This document shows positions 8,886 to 17,952 of a stretch of 64,000 bases of DNA, one piece after another. This DNA is from Corynebacterium marambiense (GTDB taxonomy: Bacteria; Actinomycetota; Actinomycetes; Mycobacteriales; Mycobacteriaceae). The first letter of the stretch is position 1. Each line of letters opens with the position of its first letter. The stretch spans positions 62,001 to 126,000 of the forward strand of contig NZ_JAEIOT010000007.1 in assembly GCF_016342275.1 (NCBI RefSeq). The letters are read 5' to 3'. A program made the translations under genes and the position numbers. Below the pieces are notes generated by a model. It was not told the DNA's origin, searched no databases, and saw nothing but the letters and a program-made list of their open reading frames with translations.

Positions 8886-9122
8886 TTAGCACCGATTCTT
8901 TCGCTGAGCCGACTTCTCCGGATTCTTCCCGCCGGGTCCGGGTTGATCGGCGCGGATGCGGTCCCGTGTGCTCTGGGCGGTACGCAACTGGAATCCCGTC
9001 AGGACGAGAAGGACGACGCCGATCCCCGCGATCACCCACATCTGTGAGTACACGGTGTATCCCAGAAAACCGATCAGAATGATGATGCGGAACCAGAGCA
9101 TCGGGATCATGCGGTGTGCCAT
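8886..9122 (-). CDS. Small membrane protein of unknown function
   Basis: This 78-residue product has one or two hydrophobic helices (about residues 8-42, from LWFRIIILIGFLGYTVYS into VIAGIGVVLLVLTG) and a basic, proline-containing cytoplasmic tail. AAGGGAAG lies a few bases before the ATG. It follows the YceI gene by only 12 bases on the same strand, so it is probably co-transcribed with it. No family could be assigned. Confidence 0.6.
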   Translation of the reverse strand: MAHRMIPMLWFRIIILIGFLGYTVYSQMWVIAGIGVVLLVLTGFQLRTAQSTRDRIRADQPGPGGKNPEKSAQRKNRC

Positions 9123-9134
9123 GTGGCTCTTCCC

Positions 9135-9824
9135 TTACTTCTCGAAAACGAGACGGATGTTGATCTCGCCTTCTTCGGCGATGGTTGCCGCGACGAATTC
9201 CGGTGGGTAGATGTTGTAGTCGGTCCGGTCGATCTCGAGGACGCCAGCGACGATGACCCGCTCGCCGGTTCGGAGAATGTCGAAAGTCGGAACCACATCA
9301 CGGGAGGTTCCGTGCAGCGTCAGCACCCCGGGGACCTCGGCGCTGGACATCGTGCCGTCCTCGGGAATGTCCGTGAGATCTACGGGACCCTTGACCTGGA
9401 ATGTCGCCGTCGGGAAATCATCGGTGTGCAGGATGTTCTTCCGAACATTGATATCGCGTTTCTCGATGTCCGTCCTGATGCTCGTGGCGTCGGCGACGAT
9501 CTCGCCTGTAGTGAGTTTACCGTTGTCAACGTCGAGGAAACCGGTCACTTTGTGGGTACTACCCGATGTGGTCTTCCGTTCACCGGGTAAAACCTCATTG
9601 AAGGTGAATCCGACTCCTGTTGTGTTCGCTCCGGATCCCGGCACGAGATTCCAGTGGCCGTCCACACCGGTCGATGCCGGAATGGCGTTCTCCGCGTTGA
9701 TGCCACCAGTGCGGATACCCGGATTGGTGATGGCTTTGTACACCAGCGGTCCGACGCTCGCCAGCGAGATAACGATGATGGCGATGACGGTGAGCGCCAC
9801 AAACGGCTTCTTGAGGGTTTCCAT
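9135..9824 (-). CDS. YceI-family lipid-binding protein, membrane-anchored or secreted
   Basis: The 229-residue protein starts with a basic METLKKP and a hydrophobic helix (residues 8-32), then a YceI-type beta-barrel: VDGHWNLVPGSGANTTGVGFTF, LTTGEIVADATSIRTDIEKRD and the family stretch RKNILHTDDFPTATFQ, followed by VPGVLTLHGTSRDV. YceI proteins bind isoprenoid or other long-chain lipids in an extracytoplasmic barrel. The N-terminal helix has no clear signal peptidase site, so it may stay anchored. It is preceded by a CxxC protein gene and followed by a small membrane protein gene on the same strand. The exact ligand is unknown. Confidence 0.85.
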   Translation of the reverse strand: METLKKPFVALTVIAIIVISLASVGPLVYKAITNPGIRTGGINAENAIPASTGVDGHWNLVPGSGANTTGVGFTFNEVLPGERKTTSGSTHKVTGFLDVDNGKLTTGEIVADATSIRTDIEKRDINVRKNILHTDDFPTATFQVKGPVDLTDIPEDGTMSSAEVPGVLTLHGTSRDVVPTFDILRTGERVIVAGVLEIDRTDYNIYPPEFVAATIAEEGEINIRLVFEK

Positions 9825-9856
9825 GTAACCTCTTCCGGTGTTCTTTACGTGAGGAG

Positions 9857-10195
9857 TTAGCGTAGATGTTCAGCGCGGCGCGCGATCGTGACGAGTTCTG
9901 CGCAGAGCCCCCGGATCTCGTCCGCGGGGGAATTCTCCTCCGCGGCTGTGGCGATGTCCTCTGCGGCGCAGCGGAGCTCGAAAAGCAGGTCAGTGAGGCG
10001 TTCCGCCTTCTCCGGGCGCATGATGACCGCGTCTTCGGGTATCGACGTTCCAGATACCCGGGTTCGCTGTTCATAGGCTCGCTGTCGACACGAATGGCTG
10101 CAGTATTTCCGCGGCCGCCCGCGACCTTGTTCGGGAACAGCTCCCTGGCACCATTGGCATGTCACCTGACGCCTGGCGATCGCTTCGTCACTCAC
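9857..10195 (-). CDS. Small CxxC/CxxxC zinc-ribbon-like protein
   Basis: The product has 112 residues. Its N-terminal half has CQWC followed about 15 residues later by CSHSC within a basic stretch (GRGRPRKYCSHSCRQRAYEQR), a likely zinc-binding site with nucleic-acid-binding character. The C-terminal half is acidic and helical (EDIATAAEENSPADEIRGLC). Actinobacteria have many such small proteins without assigned function. It ends 32 bases before the YceI gene and probably heads that operon. It is divergent from rbpA, separated by about 330 bases. Confidence 0.65.
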   Translation of the reverse strand: MSDEAIARRQVTCQWCQGAVPEQGRGRPRKYCSHSCRQRAYEQRTRVSGTSIPEDAVIMRPEKAERLTDLLFELRCAAEDIATAAEENSPADEIRGLCAELVTIARRAEHLR

Positions 10196-10521
10196 TCCCC
10201 CAACCTTAGGGCCTGTTCGCCCCCATCATCAACAGCCACTCCGGACTCGGGTGTCCGGTCCGTGAAGCGGGGGCGGGAGGTGGCGTGCTCGGTGGTGGTC
10301 GTGAAGCATAGTCTAGAGCTATAGTGGTGTGGATAAACAGCCTTTCCGTCAGTCGACCCCGGATCAGCCCGATGACATAGAAGGCGGCGAACCAACCGGG
10401 CATGCCGGCTTCAGTCGAATCCTTCGGGGACAGTACGGCAGGTGAGTGCGGAAAACATCCGCCCCACCAACTGAATAGGCCTGTTAACCAGTATTTCGCA
10501 CAGTAAAGGATTGATACTTCT
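10196..10521 (+). promoter_or_regulatory. Divergent promoter region and long leader of rbpA
   Basis: The 326 bases between the zinc-ribbon gene and rbpA contain no gene. A TATAGT hexamer about 200 bases before the rbpA ATG is a possible -10 element, which would give a long 5' untranslated region. AAAGGAT just before the ATG could serve as the ribosome binding site, with loose spacing. No known riboswitch was recognised. Confidence 0.3.
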
Positions 10522-10908
10522 ATGGCAGATCGTGTTCTCCGCGGCAGCCGCATGGGCGCCGTGAGCTATGAGACCGACCGCGACCACGACCTCGCGCCGC
10601 GCCAACTGGTGAAGTACCGCACCGATGACGGGGATGTGTTCGAGGTTCCCTTCGCCCATGATGCGGAGATCCCCGGCACCTGGATGTGCAAGAACGGCCA
10701 GATGGGCACCCTGATGGAGGGTGAGGGGGTCGAAGCCAAGCCCACCAAACCGCCACGCACCCACTGGGACATGCTCCGCGAGCGTCGTTCCATCGAGGAA
10801 CTCGATGAGCTCCTTGAAGAGCGGATTGAGCTGCTGCGCAAGCGGCGTCGCAACGCGGCGCGCCTGCTGAAGCAACAGCAGGAGGAAGCGAAGAAGAACG
10901 GATCCTAG
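10522..10908 (+). CDS. rbpA: RNA polymerase-binding protein RbpA
   Basis: RbpA is an actinobacterial transcription activator that binds the principal sigma factor and promoter DNA and stabilises the open complex. The 128-residue protein has the conserved start MADRVLRGSRMGAVSYETDR, the core domain segment YRTDDGDVFEVPFAHDAEIPGTWMC, the basic linker and the sigma-interaction domain RTHWDMLRERRSIEELDELLEERIELL. The tail after this is lysine- and glutamine-rich. It stands alone between divergent and convergent neighbours and is followed by a strong terminator. Confidence 0.95.
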   Translation: MADRVLRGSRMGAVSYETDRDHDLAPRQLVKYRTDDGDVFEVPFAHDAEIPGTWMCKNGQMGTLMEGEGVEAKPTKPPRTHWDMLRERRSIEELDELLEERIELLRKRRRNAARLLKQQQEEAKKNGS

Positions 10909-10932
10909 GTTTCAGGGAACCCGAATGGGCCG

Positions 10933-10967
10933 CCACAACCGATCATCGGTTGTGGCCGTCCGTTTTT
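10933..10967 (+). terminator. Rho-independent terminator of rbpA
   Basis: The 23-base palindrome at 10933-10955 (CCACAACCGAT and its complement around one base) is followed by a run of five T at 10963-10967. It begins 25 bases after the rbpA stop codon. Confidence 0.8.
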
Positions 10968-11038
10968 CTTTCCGGAGGCTTTGAAGGGTAAACGTCGGCC
11001 TTCGAGATGTGTCCGCTATCGAATCCACACCGGTGAAG

Positions 11039-11086
11039 ACCGGTTCCCGGTGACCCGCTCGCCAGGTGGTGACACCGGGAACCGGT
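11039..11086. repeat. 14-bp perfect inverted repeat in an intergenic region
   Basis: ACCGGTTCCCGGTG at 11039-11052 is exactly complementary to 11073-11086, with a 20-base loop. No T-run follows on either strand. The surrounding 10968-11260 contains no recognisable gene. Function unknown. Confidence 0.5.
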
Positions 11087-11260
11087 ACCATGATGCCGCT
11101 GGAACAATGATCTCGGGCTCACACACCAGGAGATCTCGGACAGCGCATGTCAGGCAGTTCGGCGGACGGATGGCGCGGTTGTCCGACCACTCCCCACCAC
11201 GGGATGCTGATCAGCTCTCCCCCGGATCGACCGCCACCGGCCATCCGCCGGAGACAGAGA

Positions 11261-11297
11261 AGCCACCCAGCGGAACTAGTATCCGGGCGGGGTGGCT
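11261..11297 (-). terminator. Probable terminator of the ppm1 operon
   Basis: AGCCACCC at 11261-11268 pairs with GGGTGGCT at 11290-11297. On the minus strand it lies just downstream of the ppm1 stop codon and is followed by TTCTCTGT. The stem is moderate and the loop long. Confidence 0.4.
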
Positions 11298-11308
11298 GGT
11301 GGCGTATC

Positions 11309-12106
11309 TCAGTTGTTGCGGCGTCGCTGCCGCCGACGGAACTCGATTTCCTTCTTTACTTCCTCCGCGATGGCGGAGAGTTGTTCCCGGCGGTGTGCGA
11401 CGCCCCACGCGGTGACCTGCGCGAGGGAATCCTTGACGAAGCTGCCATCCAGTTTCGACTCACCGATCTCGCGCTCGGTGAAGGTGATCGGTACCTCGCG
11501 GACATCGAAGCCTTCCCGCACTGCCCGCCACGCCAGATCCACTTGGAAGATGTATCCGGCGTTAGACAGCTCGTCGAGATCGAGTGACTCGATCAGTTCG
11601 CGGCGGTACGCGCGGTAGCCTGCGGTCATGTCGCTGAGCCCGGCCCCGAGGGCCAGTGAGATATAGATGTTCCCTCCCTTGGAGAGTAGCCACCGCTGCT
11701 TCGGCCAGTTGATGACCTTCCCGCCGTCGACGTAGCGGGAACCGATGACCAGTTCGGCGCCATTGTCGATCTGATTCAGGAGAAGGTGCAGCTGTTCGGG
11801 GGCGTGTGATCCGTCGGCGTCCATCTCGCACAGGACCCGGTAGTCGCGCTGCAGTCCCCACCGGAACCCCTCGACGTAGGCGCCGCAGAGGCCACCCTTG
11901 CCGTTCCGGTGCAGGACGTGGATCCGGGGATCCGCGGCGGCGATCTCGTCAGCGAGTTCACCGGTGCCGTCCGGGCTCGCGTCATCGACGACGAGTATGT
12001 CCACCTCCGGGGTGGCGGAACGGACCCGTCCGGTGATCAGGGGAAGATTCTCCCGCTCGTTATAAGTCGGGATGATGACCAGGGTTGCGTCGCTGGGCTT
12101 CGACAT
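11309..12106 (-). CDS. ppm1: Polyprenol monophosphomannose synthase (GT2 family)
   Basis: This 265-residue glycosyltransferase transfers mannose from GDP-mannose to polyprenyl phosphate, making the lipid donor for lipomannan/lipoarabinomannan and protein O-mannosylation. It has the GT2 N-terminal [13 protein letters not shown], the [12 protein letters not shown] nucleotide site, and MDADGSHAP with the metal-binding DxD near residue 95; GSRYVDGG follows. No membrane segments are seen, so it resembles the catalytic domain alone, as in corynebacteria where ppm1 and the Lnt-like ppm2 are separate genes. GGAGGAG lies about 12 bases before the ATG, and lnt ends 7 bases upstream. Confidence 0.92.
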   Translation of the reverse strand: MSKPSDATLVIIPTYNERENLPLITGRVRSATPEVDILVVDDASPDGTGELADEIAAADPRIHVLHRNGKGGLCGAYVEGFRWGLQRDYRVLCEMDADGSHAPEQLHLLLNQIDNGAELVIGSRYVDGGKVINWPKQRWLLSKGGNIYISLALGAGLSDMTAGYRAYRRELIESLDLDELSNAGYIFQVDLAWRAVREGFDVREVPITFTEREIGESKLDGSFVKDSLAQVTAWGVAHRREQLSAIAEEVKKEIEFRRRQRRRNN

Positions 12107-12113
12107 GGTTGAG

Positions 12114-13655
12114 TCAATCTCCTCCGTGTGGCTGGCGCCTGCGCCGGGATGGACCCGTACCGGTGCTTCGTCCGGTGACGAGCGCTACGAACAGACATAT
12201 CCACCCAATCATACCCAGCGTCAGCTCAATCCAGGAACCGTGGCGGGCCGCAAACGTGAGCCGGTCGCGCAGCGGAAGCGTTTCGGTGAGTACGGCAGGG
12301 GTGAAGATTCTCGTGCTCGCGGTGACATTCCCGGAAGGCAGGATGATAGCCGACACCCCCGACGTGGCGGCGACCACGACCGCCCGGTCCAGTTCCAGCG
12401 CCCGCATCCGGGACATCGCCAGCTGCTGGTAGGTCATGTCGGAGAATCCGAATGTGGCGTTGTTGGTGGGGGTGGTCAGGATGCGGGCACCGGCCTTGAC
12501 CGCATCCCGGCCTGCTGCGTCGAAGGCGACCTCGTAGCACGTGGACACCCCGACGCCGATCGTTTCGCCGGTGGCGGGGACTCGGATGTGCACCACGCCA
12601 TCGCCATCGCCGGGCTTGTAGTCACCCGCCCGGTCGACGTACGGGGACAGAGGGCGGAGCAGATCCCGGTACGGGATCCATTCGCCGAACGGCTGGAGAT
12701 ACTTCTTATGGTGCCACTCCCCCGGCCCCGTGATCGGATCGAAAACGACGACGGTGTTGCGGTCGCCGACATCGTCCCTGGTCAGTGTCCCCACGAGAAC
12801 CGGGGCACCGGCGGACCTCACCGCTTCGTCGACGAGTGCACGGGCCTGGGGATCAGCGAAGGGGTTGACGTCGGCAGAGTTTTCCGGCCAGACGACCAGA
12901 TCGACCGGTTCCCCGATGGTTTCAGTGACCCGGGTGTGGTTAGCCAGGACGGCCCGGCGTTGCGCGTTGAAGTCCAGCCCGAGGCGGGGCACATTGCCCT
13001 GGACCGCCGCGACGGTGATCTGCCCGGTGTCCGCATCCGATCCGGGAGTGGCGACCCACGAGCCTGCGGCGGCGAGCGCGGGGATGGTGATCAGCGCGAG
13101 CGCCTTGTATCGATCGCCGCGGAGCACAAGTGCGGCGATTCCGGCGGCGGTCATGACGGTGCCGAATGTGACGAGTGCCGGGCCCCCAATCGGGGCGAGA
13201 AAACGGAGTGGACCGTCGATCTGACCCCATGCGAGTCGCACCCACGCGAATCCTCCGAACGGCCAGGAGCTGCGCAGCCATTCGACAGCGACCGCGATGA
13301 ATGCGTAGAGGACCGGGCCACTCCGCAGGCGTGCAGCCGCTGCGACCCCGAGGCCGAGGACTATAGCGTAGAGGGATTCGGTGACGGCGAGCGCCGCGTA
13401 GGGGAATGCCCCGACGAGTTCGCCGATCCACGGCAGGAGCAGCAGGTAGAGGGCGATCGAATGGCTGAAGGCGAGAAAGACACCGGTGCGTAGCCGGGGC
13501 GATGATTTCAGCGCACGCGCCCGCCAGGGGGCCAGAGCGACGTAGAGCAACGCCATCCCGACGATGCCCGCGGGCCACCAGCCGAGGGGCTCGTAGGAGG
13601 AGTAGACCAGGACCCCGCTGCCCAGTGCGAGCAGCAGGCGGACGAGAAAGCTCAT
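12114..13655 (-). CDS. lnt: Apolipoprotein N-acyltransferase (Lnt/Ppm2)
   Basis: This 513-residue membrane enzyme N-acylates the lipid-modified cysteine of lipoproteins. It has an N-terminal group of membrane helices (about residues 5-205), a periplasmic nitrilase domain (about 212-480) and a final helix. The nitrilase catalytic triad is visible as Glu258 (WPENS), Lys318 (KKYLQPFGE) and Cys373 (STCYE). In corynebacteria Lnt/Ppm2 also interacts with the neighbouring Ppm1. It lies between fxsA and ppm1 with gaps of 11 and 7 bases, a clear operon. Confidence 0.92.
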   Translation of the reverse strand: MSFLVRLLLALGSGVLVYSSYEPLGWWPAGIVGMALLYVALAPWRARALKSSPRLRTGVFLAFSHSIALYLLLLPWIGELVGAFPYAALAVTESLYAIVLGLGVAAAARLRSGPVLYAFIAVAVEWLRSSWPFGGFAWVRLAWGQIDGPLRFLAPIGGPALVTFGTVMTAAGIAALVLRGDRYKALALITIPALAAAGSWVATPGSDADTGQITVAAVQGNVPRLGLDFNAQRRAVLANHTRVTETIGEPVDLVVWPENSADVNPFADPQARALVDEAVRSAGAPVLVGTLTRDDVGDRNTVVVFDPITGPGEWHHKKYLQPFGEWIPYRDLLRPLSPYVDRAGDYKPGDGDGVVHIRVPATGETIGVGVSTCYEVAFDAAGRDAVKAGARILTTPTNNATFGFSDMTYQQLAMSRMRALELDRAVVVAATSGVSAIILPSGNVTASTRIFTPAVLTETLPLRDRLTFAARHGSWIELTLGMIGWICLFVALVTGRSTGTGPSRRRRQPHGGD

Positions 13656-13666
13656 CGATCGCCGTA

Positions 13667-14233
13667 TCAGGCGCGTGGGCGGGAGTCGCCGGTCGCTCCG
13701 TCCCCTTCATCCCCGCGGTTGTCCACGAAATCCTCCGGGGTCACTTCGCTGCTCCAGCGCTGGATCTCCTGATCGCCCGGTGCGGAGGTGGTGGAATCCC
13801 GCGACGCATCGTGATCGACGACGAAAGATCCGTAGCTGGTCGTCTGCCGGTACCGGTTGGTGGCCTCGAATCCGCGGACCCCGAGGTCCTCGATCTTGCG
13901 GCGCATCTTGCGCGCAAGGATCCCGCGTACGACGGACCTCGTCGGGGAGAAGATCAGCAGTAGGCCGATAATTGTGGTGATGAAACCCGGCATCGCCACG
14001 CCGAGAGCGCCGGCGGCGACGAGCCCGTAGTCACCGGCTCCGCGTCCCGCGTTCACGCGCCCCTGGGATAGTTTCAGCGCGATGCGGCGCATCTCGACGG
14101 CCGCGAGCAGCAGTCCACCGAAGAAGAACAGCAGGAGCAGGAGCAACGCCCAACCGACCCCCAGCCATCTGGCGACCAGCCAGAAGGCGAGGGCTTCGGT
14201 CAGGATGTACGGGATGGCGATGAAGATAGGCAC
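13667..14233 (-). CDS. fxsA: FxsA family membrane protein
   Basis: The 188-residue protein has the FxsA-type hydrophobic core: an N-terminal pair of helices (IPYILTEALAFWLVARWLGVG and ALLLLLLFFFGGLLLA), a charged segment (RRIALKLSQGRVNAGR) and a third helix (VAAGALGVAMPGFITTIIGLLLIFSPTR). The roughly 70-residue tail is hydrophilic and poorly conserved. FxsA in E. coli suppresses phage T7 exclusion by F; its cellular role is not established. It starts with GTG and is the first gene of fxsA-lnt-ppm1. Confidence 0.85.
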   Translation of the reverse strand: MPIFIAIPYILTEALAFWLVARWLGVGWALLLLLLFFFGGLLLAAVEMRRIALKLSQGRVNAGRGAGDYGLVAAGALGVAMPGFITTIIGLLLIFSPTRSVVRGILARKMRRKIEDLGVRGFEATNRYRQTTSYGSFVVDHDASRDSTTSAPGDQEIQRWSSEVTPEDFVDNRGDEGDGATGDSRPRA

Positions 14234-14270
14234 CCGTCCGAGTGTACCGGCTCACTCCCGTGGACGGCGG

Positions 14271-17200
14271 CTACTGCCGGTCCTCCAGTTCACCTTCTGT
14301 TTCAATGAACGTCTCGCGCAGCAGTTCCATGGCTTCGTCGGAGGGTTCCTCCCACAGCCCGCGGTCGGCGGCCTCGATGAGACGCTCGGAGATGTCCCGG
14401 AGCGCCCAGGGATTCGACTGGCGGAAGAACTCACGATTGACCTCGTCGCGGACATAGGTGTCGGTGAGGGTTTCGTACATCCAGTCGTCCATCAGGTTGG
14501 TCGTGGCGTCGTAGCCGAAGAGGTAGTCCACGGTCGCCGACATCTCGAAGGCCCCCTTGTAGCCGTGCTTCCGCATGGCCTCGATCCAGCGCGGGTTGAC
14601 CACGCGGGCGCGGAACACGCGGCGTGACTCCTCGTGGAGGGTGCGGGTGCGAACGGTCTCCTGGCGGCGGGAGTCTCCGATGTAGGCCTCGGGATCGTTT
14701 CCGGTGAGTGCCCGGACGGTCGCGACCATTCCGCCGTGGTACTGGAAGTAGTCGTCGGAGTCGGCGATGTCGTGCTCTGCGGAGTCGACGTTCTTTGCCG
14801 CGACCTGGATCCGCCGGTAGGCGGTGCGCATGTCCTCGGCGGCCTCGACGCCCTCGATGCCGCGTCCGTAGGCGTAGCCGCCCCAGGAGGTGTAGACCTC
14901 GGCGAGATCGGCGTCGTCGCGCCAGGCACCGGACTCGATGAGCTGCAGCAGACCGGCGCCGTAGGTCCCGGGCTTGGACCCGAAGATCCGGCGGGTGTGT
15001 TCGTCGAGGGTGCCGTCGGCACGTGCGTGGGCCCGGACGTAGTTGCTCTCGTCCGGCTCGTCGAGGTTCTTGACCATCTGCACCGCATCGTCCAGTAACG
15101 CGAGGACATGCGGGAACGCGTCGCGGAAGAAACCGGAGATCCGGACGGTGGTGTCGATGCGTGGGCGCCCCAGTTCCTCGAGATCGATGACCTCGAGGTC
15201 GGTAACTCGGCGCGAGGCCTCGTCCCAGACCGGACGGACCCCGAGGAGGGCGAAGACCTCGGCGATGTCATCGCCGGACGTGCGCATCGCGGATGTCCCC
15301 CACACGGACAGGCCGACGGACGTCGGGTAGGAGCCATTGTGATCGTCCCGGTAGCGGTCGATCAGCGAGTCGGCGAGCAACTGTCCGGTCTCCCAGGCGA
15401 GGCGGCTGGGCAGTGACTTTGGGTCGACGGAGTAGAAGTTTCGGCCGGTCGGGAGGACGTTGATCAGGCCACGCATCGGGGAACCCGAGGGACCGGCGTC
15501 GATGAAGCCGCCATCGAGGGCGTGCAGGATCTGGGTGATTTCGCGCGGGGTTTGGGCGAGTCGGGGCACGATCTCGGTGCACGCGAAGCGCATGATCGCG
15601 GCCACCGTGTCCCGGTCCGCGGTGTCGGGCATGGGAGTCCCGTCGAGTACGGAGTCGACCTGCTCGACGTCCCAGCCGAGTTCGTCGAGGCGGCTGAGGA
15701 TCCCGTGCGCGACCTCCTCGACCGTGTCCACCCGGGTCCGGGTCTCGTCGCCTGCCTCGGACAGGCCGAGCGCCTCCCGCAGTCCGGGGACGCTGCGCTC
15801 TCCGCCCCAGAGCTGGCGCGCTCGCAGCATCGCCAGGACGAGTTCGATGCGCATCTCGCCGGAGATGTCCCCTCCGAGGATGTGCAGGCCGCCGCGGATC
15901 GCGACGTCTTTGATCTCGCAGAGCCAGCCGTCGATGTGCATGAGCATGTCATCGAAGACCTCTTCGTCGGGGCGCTGCTCCCAGCCGAGATCCTGGTCCA
16001 TCTTCGCGGCGGTGAGCAGGGTCCAGATCTCCTGCCGGATGGCGGGCAGCTTCGCCGGATCCATCGCGGAAATGTTCTGGTGCTCGTCCAGCAGCTGCTC
16101 GAGCCGGGTGATGTCGCCGTAGGACTCCGCGCGGGCCATCGGCGGGATCATGTGGTCGATGAGGGTGGCGTGGGCCCGGCGCTTCGCCTGGCTCCCCTCG
16201 CCCGGGTCGTTCACGAGGAACGGGTAGATCAGCGGCATGTCGGCGATCGCCTGGTCGGTGTAGCAGTCCGCGGACATGCCGACGGTCTTGCCGGGAAGCC
16301 ACTCCATGTTGCCGTGCTTGCCCATGTGCACGATGGCGTCCGCGCCGAAGACGCGACGGAGCCAGTGGTATGTCCCGAGGTAGTGGTGGTTCGCAGGCAG
16401 GTCCGGGTCGTGGTAGATGCCGACCGGGTTGTCACCGAAGCCACGGGGCGGCTGCACCATGACGACGACGTTGCCGAAGACGAGTCCCGCGACGTACAGC
16501 TCACCGGTGGCGGGGTTGACGTAGTGCGTGCCGGGAGCCTCGCCCCAGTGCTCGGTCATCTCCTCACGCATGCCCTCCGGGAGGGTCGCGAAGTAATCGA
16601 GGTAGTCTTGCCTCGACAGCTTGAGCGGATTGTTGGCGAGCACATCCTCGGTGAGCCACTCGGGGTCGTGGCCGCCGGCAGCGATGATGGCGTGCATGAA
16701 GGTGTCGCCGTCGAGATCGTCGTAACCGGGGATCTCCGATGTGTCGCCCAGGTGGTAGCCGGCCTCTGCCATGGCGTGCAGCACCCTGAGAGTGGACACC
16801 GGGGTATCGAGGCCCACCGCGTTGCCGATCCGGGCGTGCTTCGTCGGGTACGCCGACAGCATGACGACGATCTTCTTCTCCGCGTTGTCGAGATGCCGCA
16901 GCCGGGCGAAGCGGCAGGCGATCCCGGCGAGCCGGGCGCAGCGCTCGTGGTCGGGGACGTAGGAGATCAGGCCGTCCGCGTCGTACTCCTTGAAGGAGAA
17001 GGGCACGGCGATGATCCGGCCGTCGAACTCCGGCACCGCGACCTGGGTGGCGACGTCCAGGGGTGAGAGTCCGTCGTCGGATTCCTCCCACCGGGCGCGC
17101 GGGTTGGTCAGGGCGAGCCCCTGGATGATGGGGACATCGAGGGCGGCGAGCGCCGCCACATCCCACGCCTCGTCCTGCTCCCCCGCCTGCGCGGTCGCGG

Positions 17201-17873
17201 GTTTCGTGCCACCGGCCGCGAGCACCGTGGTGATGAGCACGTCCATGTCCGCCAGCTCGGCGAGCAGGTCATCCGGTGCGGTTCGGATGGAGGCGGAGTA
17301 GATCGGCGCCGCGCGCACGCCGAGGTTCTCGATCGCGTCGGCGAGACCGTGGATGTAGTCCACGTTGCCGGCGAGATGCTGCGCCCGGTAGTAGAGGATC
17401 GCCACCCGCGGCGCGTCGCTTGGTCCGGAGAACTCCGGGCGGTCCAGATGACCCCAGAACGGCATCCGGACCGGCTCGTCGAAGCCGAGTCCCGTGAGCA
17501 GCACCGTGTCGGAGAGGAAGTTGTGCAACTGGTGCAGATTGTCCGCGCCACCCTCCGCCAGGTACGTGTGCGCCTGGGTGACCACACCGGCGGGCACGGT
17601 GGACAACTCAGTGAGTTCTGCATCGACAGCGAGCTCGCCGGACACGACAACCGCCGGAACACCGCTGCGCAGGATGTGGTCCAGTCCGTCCTCCCATGCC
17701 TGCTTGCCACCGAGCAATCGCACGATCACCAGGTCGGCGCCGGAGAGATGCTCGTCGAGCATCTCGGTGGATAGACCGTTCGGGTTGGCGAAGCGGTACT
17801 CCACCTCCGGATGGTCATTCGCGGACTTCGCGGACAACAGATCGGTGTCGGAGGTGGAGAGAAGCAGAATCAC
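14271..17873 (-). CDS. cobN: Cobaltochelatase subunit CobN
   Basis: CobN is the large subunit of the ATP-dependent cobaltochelatase that inserts cobalt into hydrogenobyrinic acid a,c-diamide in aerobic cobalamin synthesis. The 1200-residue length is normal for the family, and CobN/BchH-type segments run along it (for example VHMGKHGNMEWLPGKTVGMS and GRNFYSVDPKSLPSRLAW). It starts at a GTG at 17873 with AAGGAC about ten bases upstream. CobS and CobT partners are not in the window. No cobalamin riboswitch was recognised upstream. It is separated from the other cob genes by a lipase gene. Confidence 0.95.
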   Translation of the reverse strand: MILLLSTSDTDLLSAKSANDHPEVEYRFANPNGLSTEMLDEHLSGADLVIVRLLGGKQAWEDGLDHILRSGVPAVVVSGELAVDAELTELSTVPAGVVTQAHTYLAEGGADNLHQLHNFLSDTVLLTGLGFDEPVRMPFWGHLDRPEFSGPSDAPRVAILYYRAQHLAGNVDYIHGLADAIENLGVRAAPIYSASIRTAPDDLLAELADMDVLITTVLAAGGTKPATAQAGEQDEAWDVAALAALDVPIIQGLALTNPRARWEESDDGLSPLDVATQVAVPEFDGRIIAVPFSFKEYDADGLISYVPDHERCARLAGIACRFARLRHLDNAEKKIVVMLSAYPTKHARIGNAVGLDTPVSTLRVLHAMAEAGYHLGDTSEIPGYDDLDGDTFMHAIIAAGGHDPEWLTEDVLANNPLKLSRQDYLDYFATLPEGMREEMTEHWGEAPGTHYVNPATGELYVAGLVFGNVVVMVQPPRGFGDNPVGIYHDPDLPANHHYLGTYHWLRRVFGADAIVHMGKHGNMEWLPGKTVGMSADCYTDQAIADMPLIYPFLVNDPGEGSQAKRRAHATLIDHMIPPMARAESYGDITRLEQLLDEHQNISAMDPAKLPAIRQEIWTLLTAAKMDQDLGWEQRPDEEVFDDMLMHIDGWLCEIKDVAIRGGLHILGGDISGEMRIELVLAMLRARQLWGGERSVPGLREALGLSEAGDETRTRVDTVEEVAHGILSRLDELGWDVEQVDSVLDGTPMPDTADRDTVAAIMRFACTEIVPRLAQTPREITQILHALDGGFIDAGPSGSPMRGLINVLPTGRNFYSVDPKSLPSRLAWETGQLLADSLIDRYRDDHNGSYPTSVGLSVWGTSAMRTSGDDIAEVFALLGVRPVWDEASRRVTDLEVIDLEELGRPRIDTTVRISGFFRDAFPHVLALLDDAVQMVKNLDEPDESNYVRAHARADGTLDEHTRRIFGSKPGTYGAGLLQLIESGAWRDDADLAEVYTSWGGYAYGRGIEGVEAAEDMRTAYRRIQVAAKNVDSAEHDIADSDDYFQYHGGMVATVRALTGNDPEAYIGDSRRQETVRTRTLHEESRRVFRARVVNPRWIEAMRKHGYKGAFEMSATVDYLFGYDATTNLMDDWMYETLTDTYVRDEVNREFFRQSNPWALRDISERLIEAADRGLWEEPSDEAMELLRETFIETEGELEDRQ

Positions 17874-17952
17874 GGTGGAGGGGTCCTTGCCTGCGGTGCC
17901 TGTGGGGCATCGCGTTCGGGGGTACGTAAATGGGTCTTTGCCTCTGGTCAGC

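Noticed and set aside
12072..13493. Plus-strand 473-codon frame opposite lnt
   Set aside because: It is an antisense shadow of lnt; the minus strand has the complete nitrilase catalytic triad.
15522..17066. Plus-strand 514-codon frame opposite cobN
   Set aside because: Long antisense frames are common opposite high-GC genes; its translation is repetitive Val/Gly/Asp/Arg with no family.
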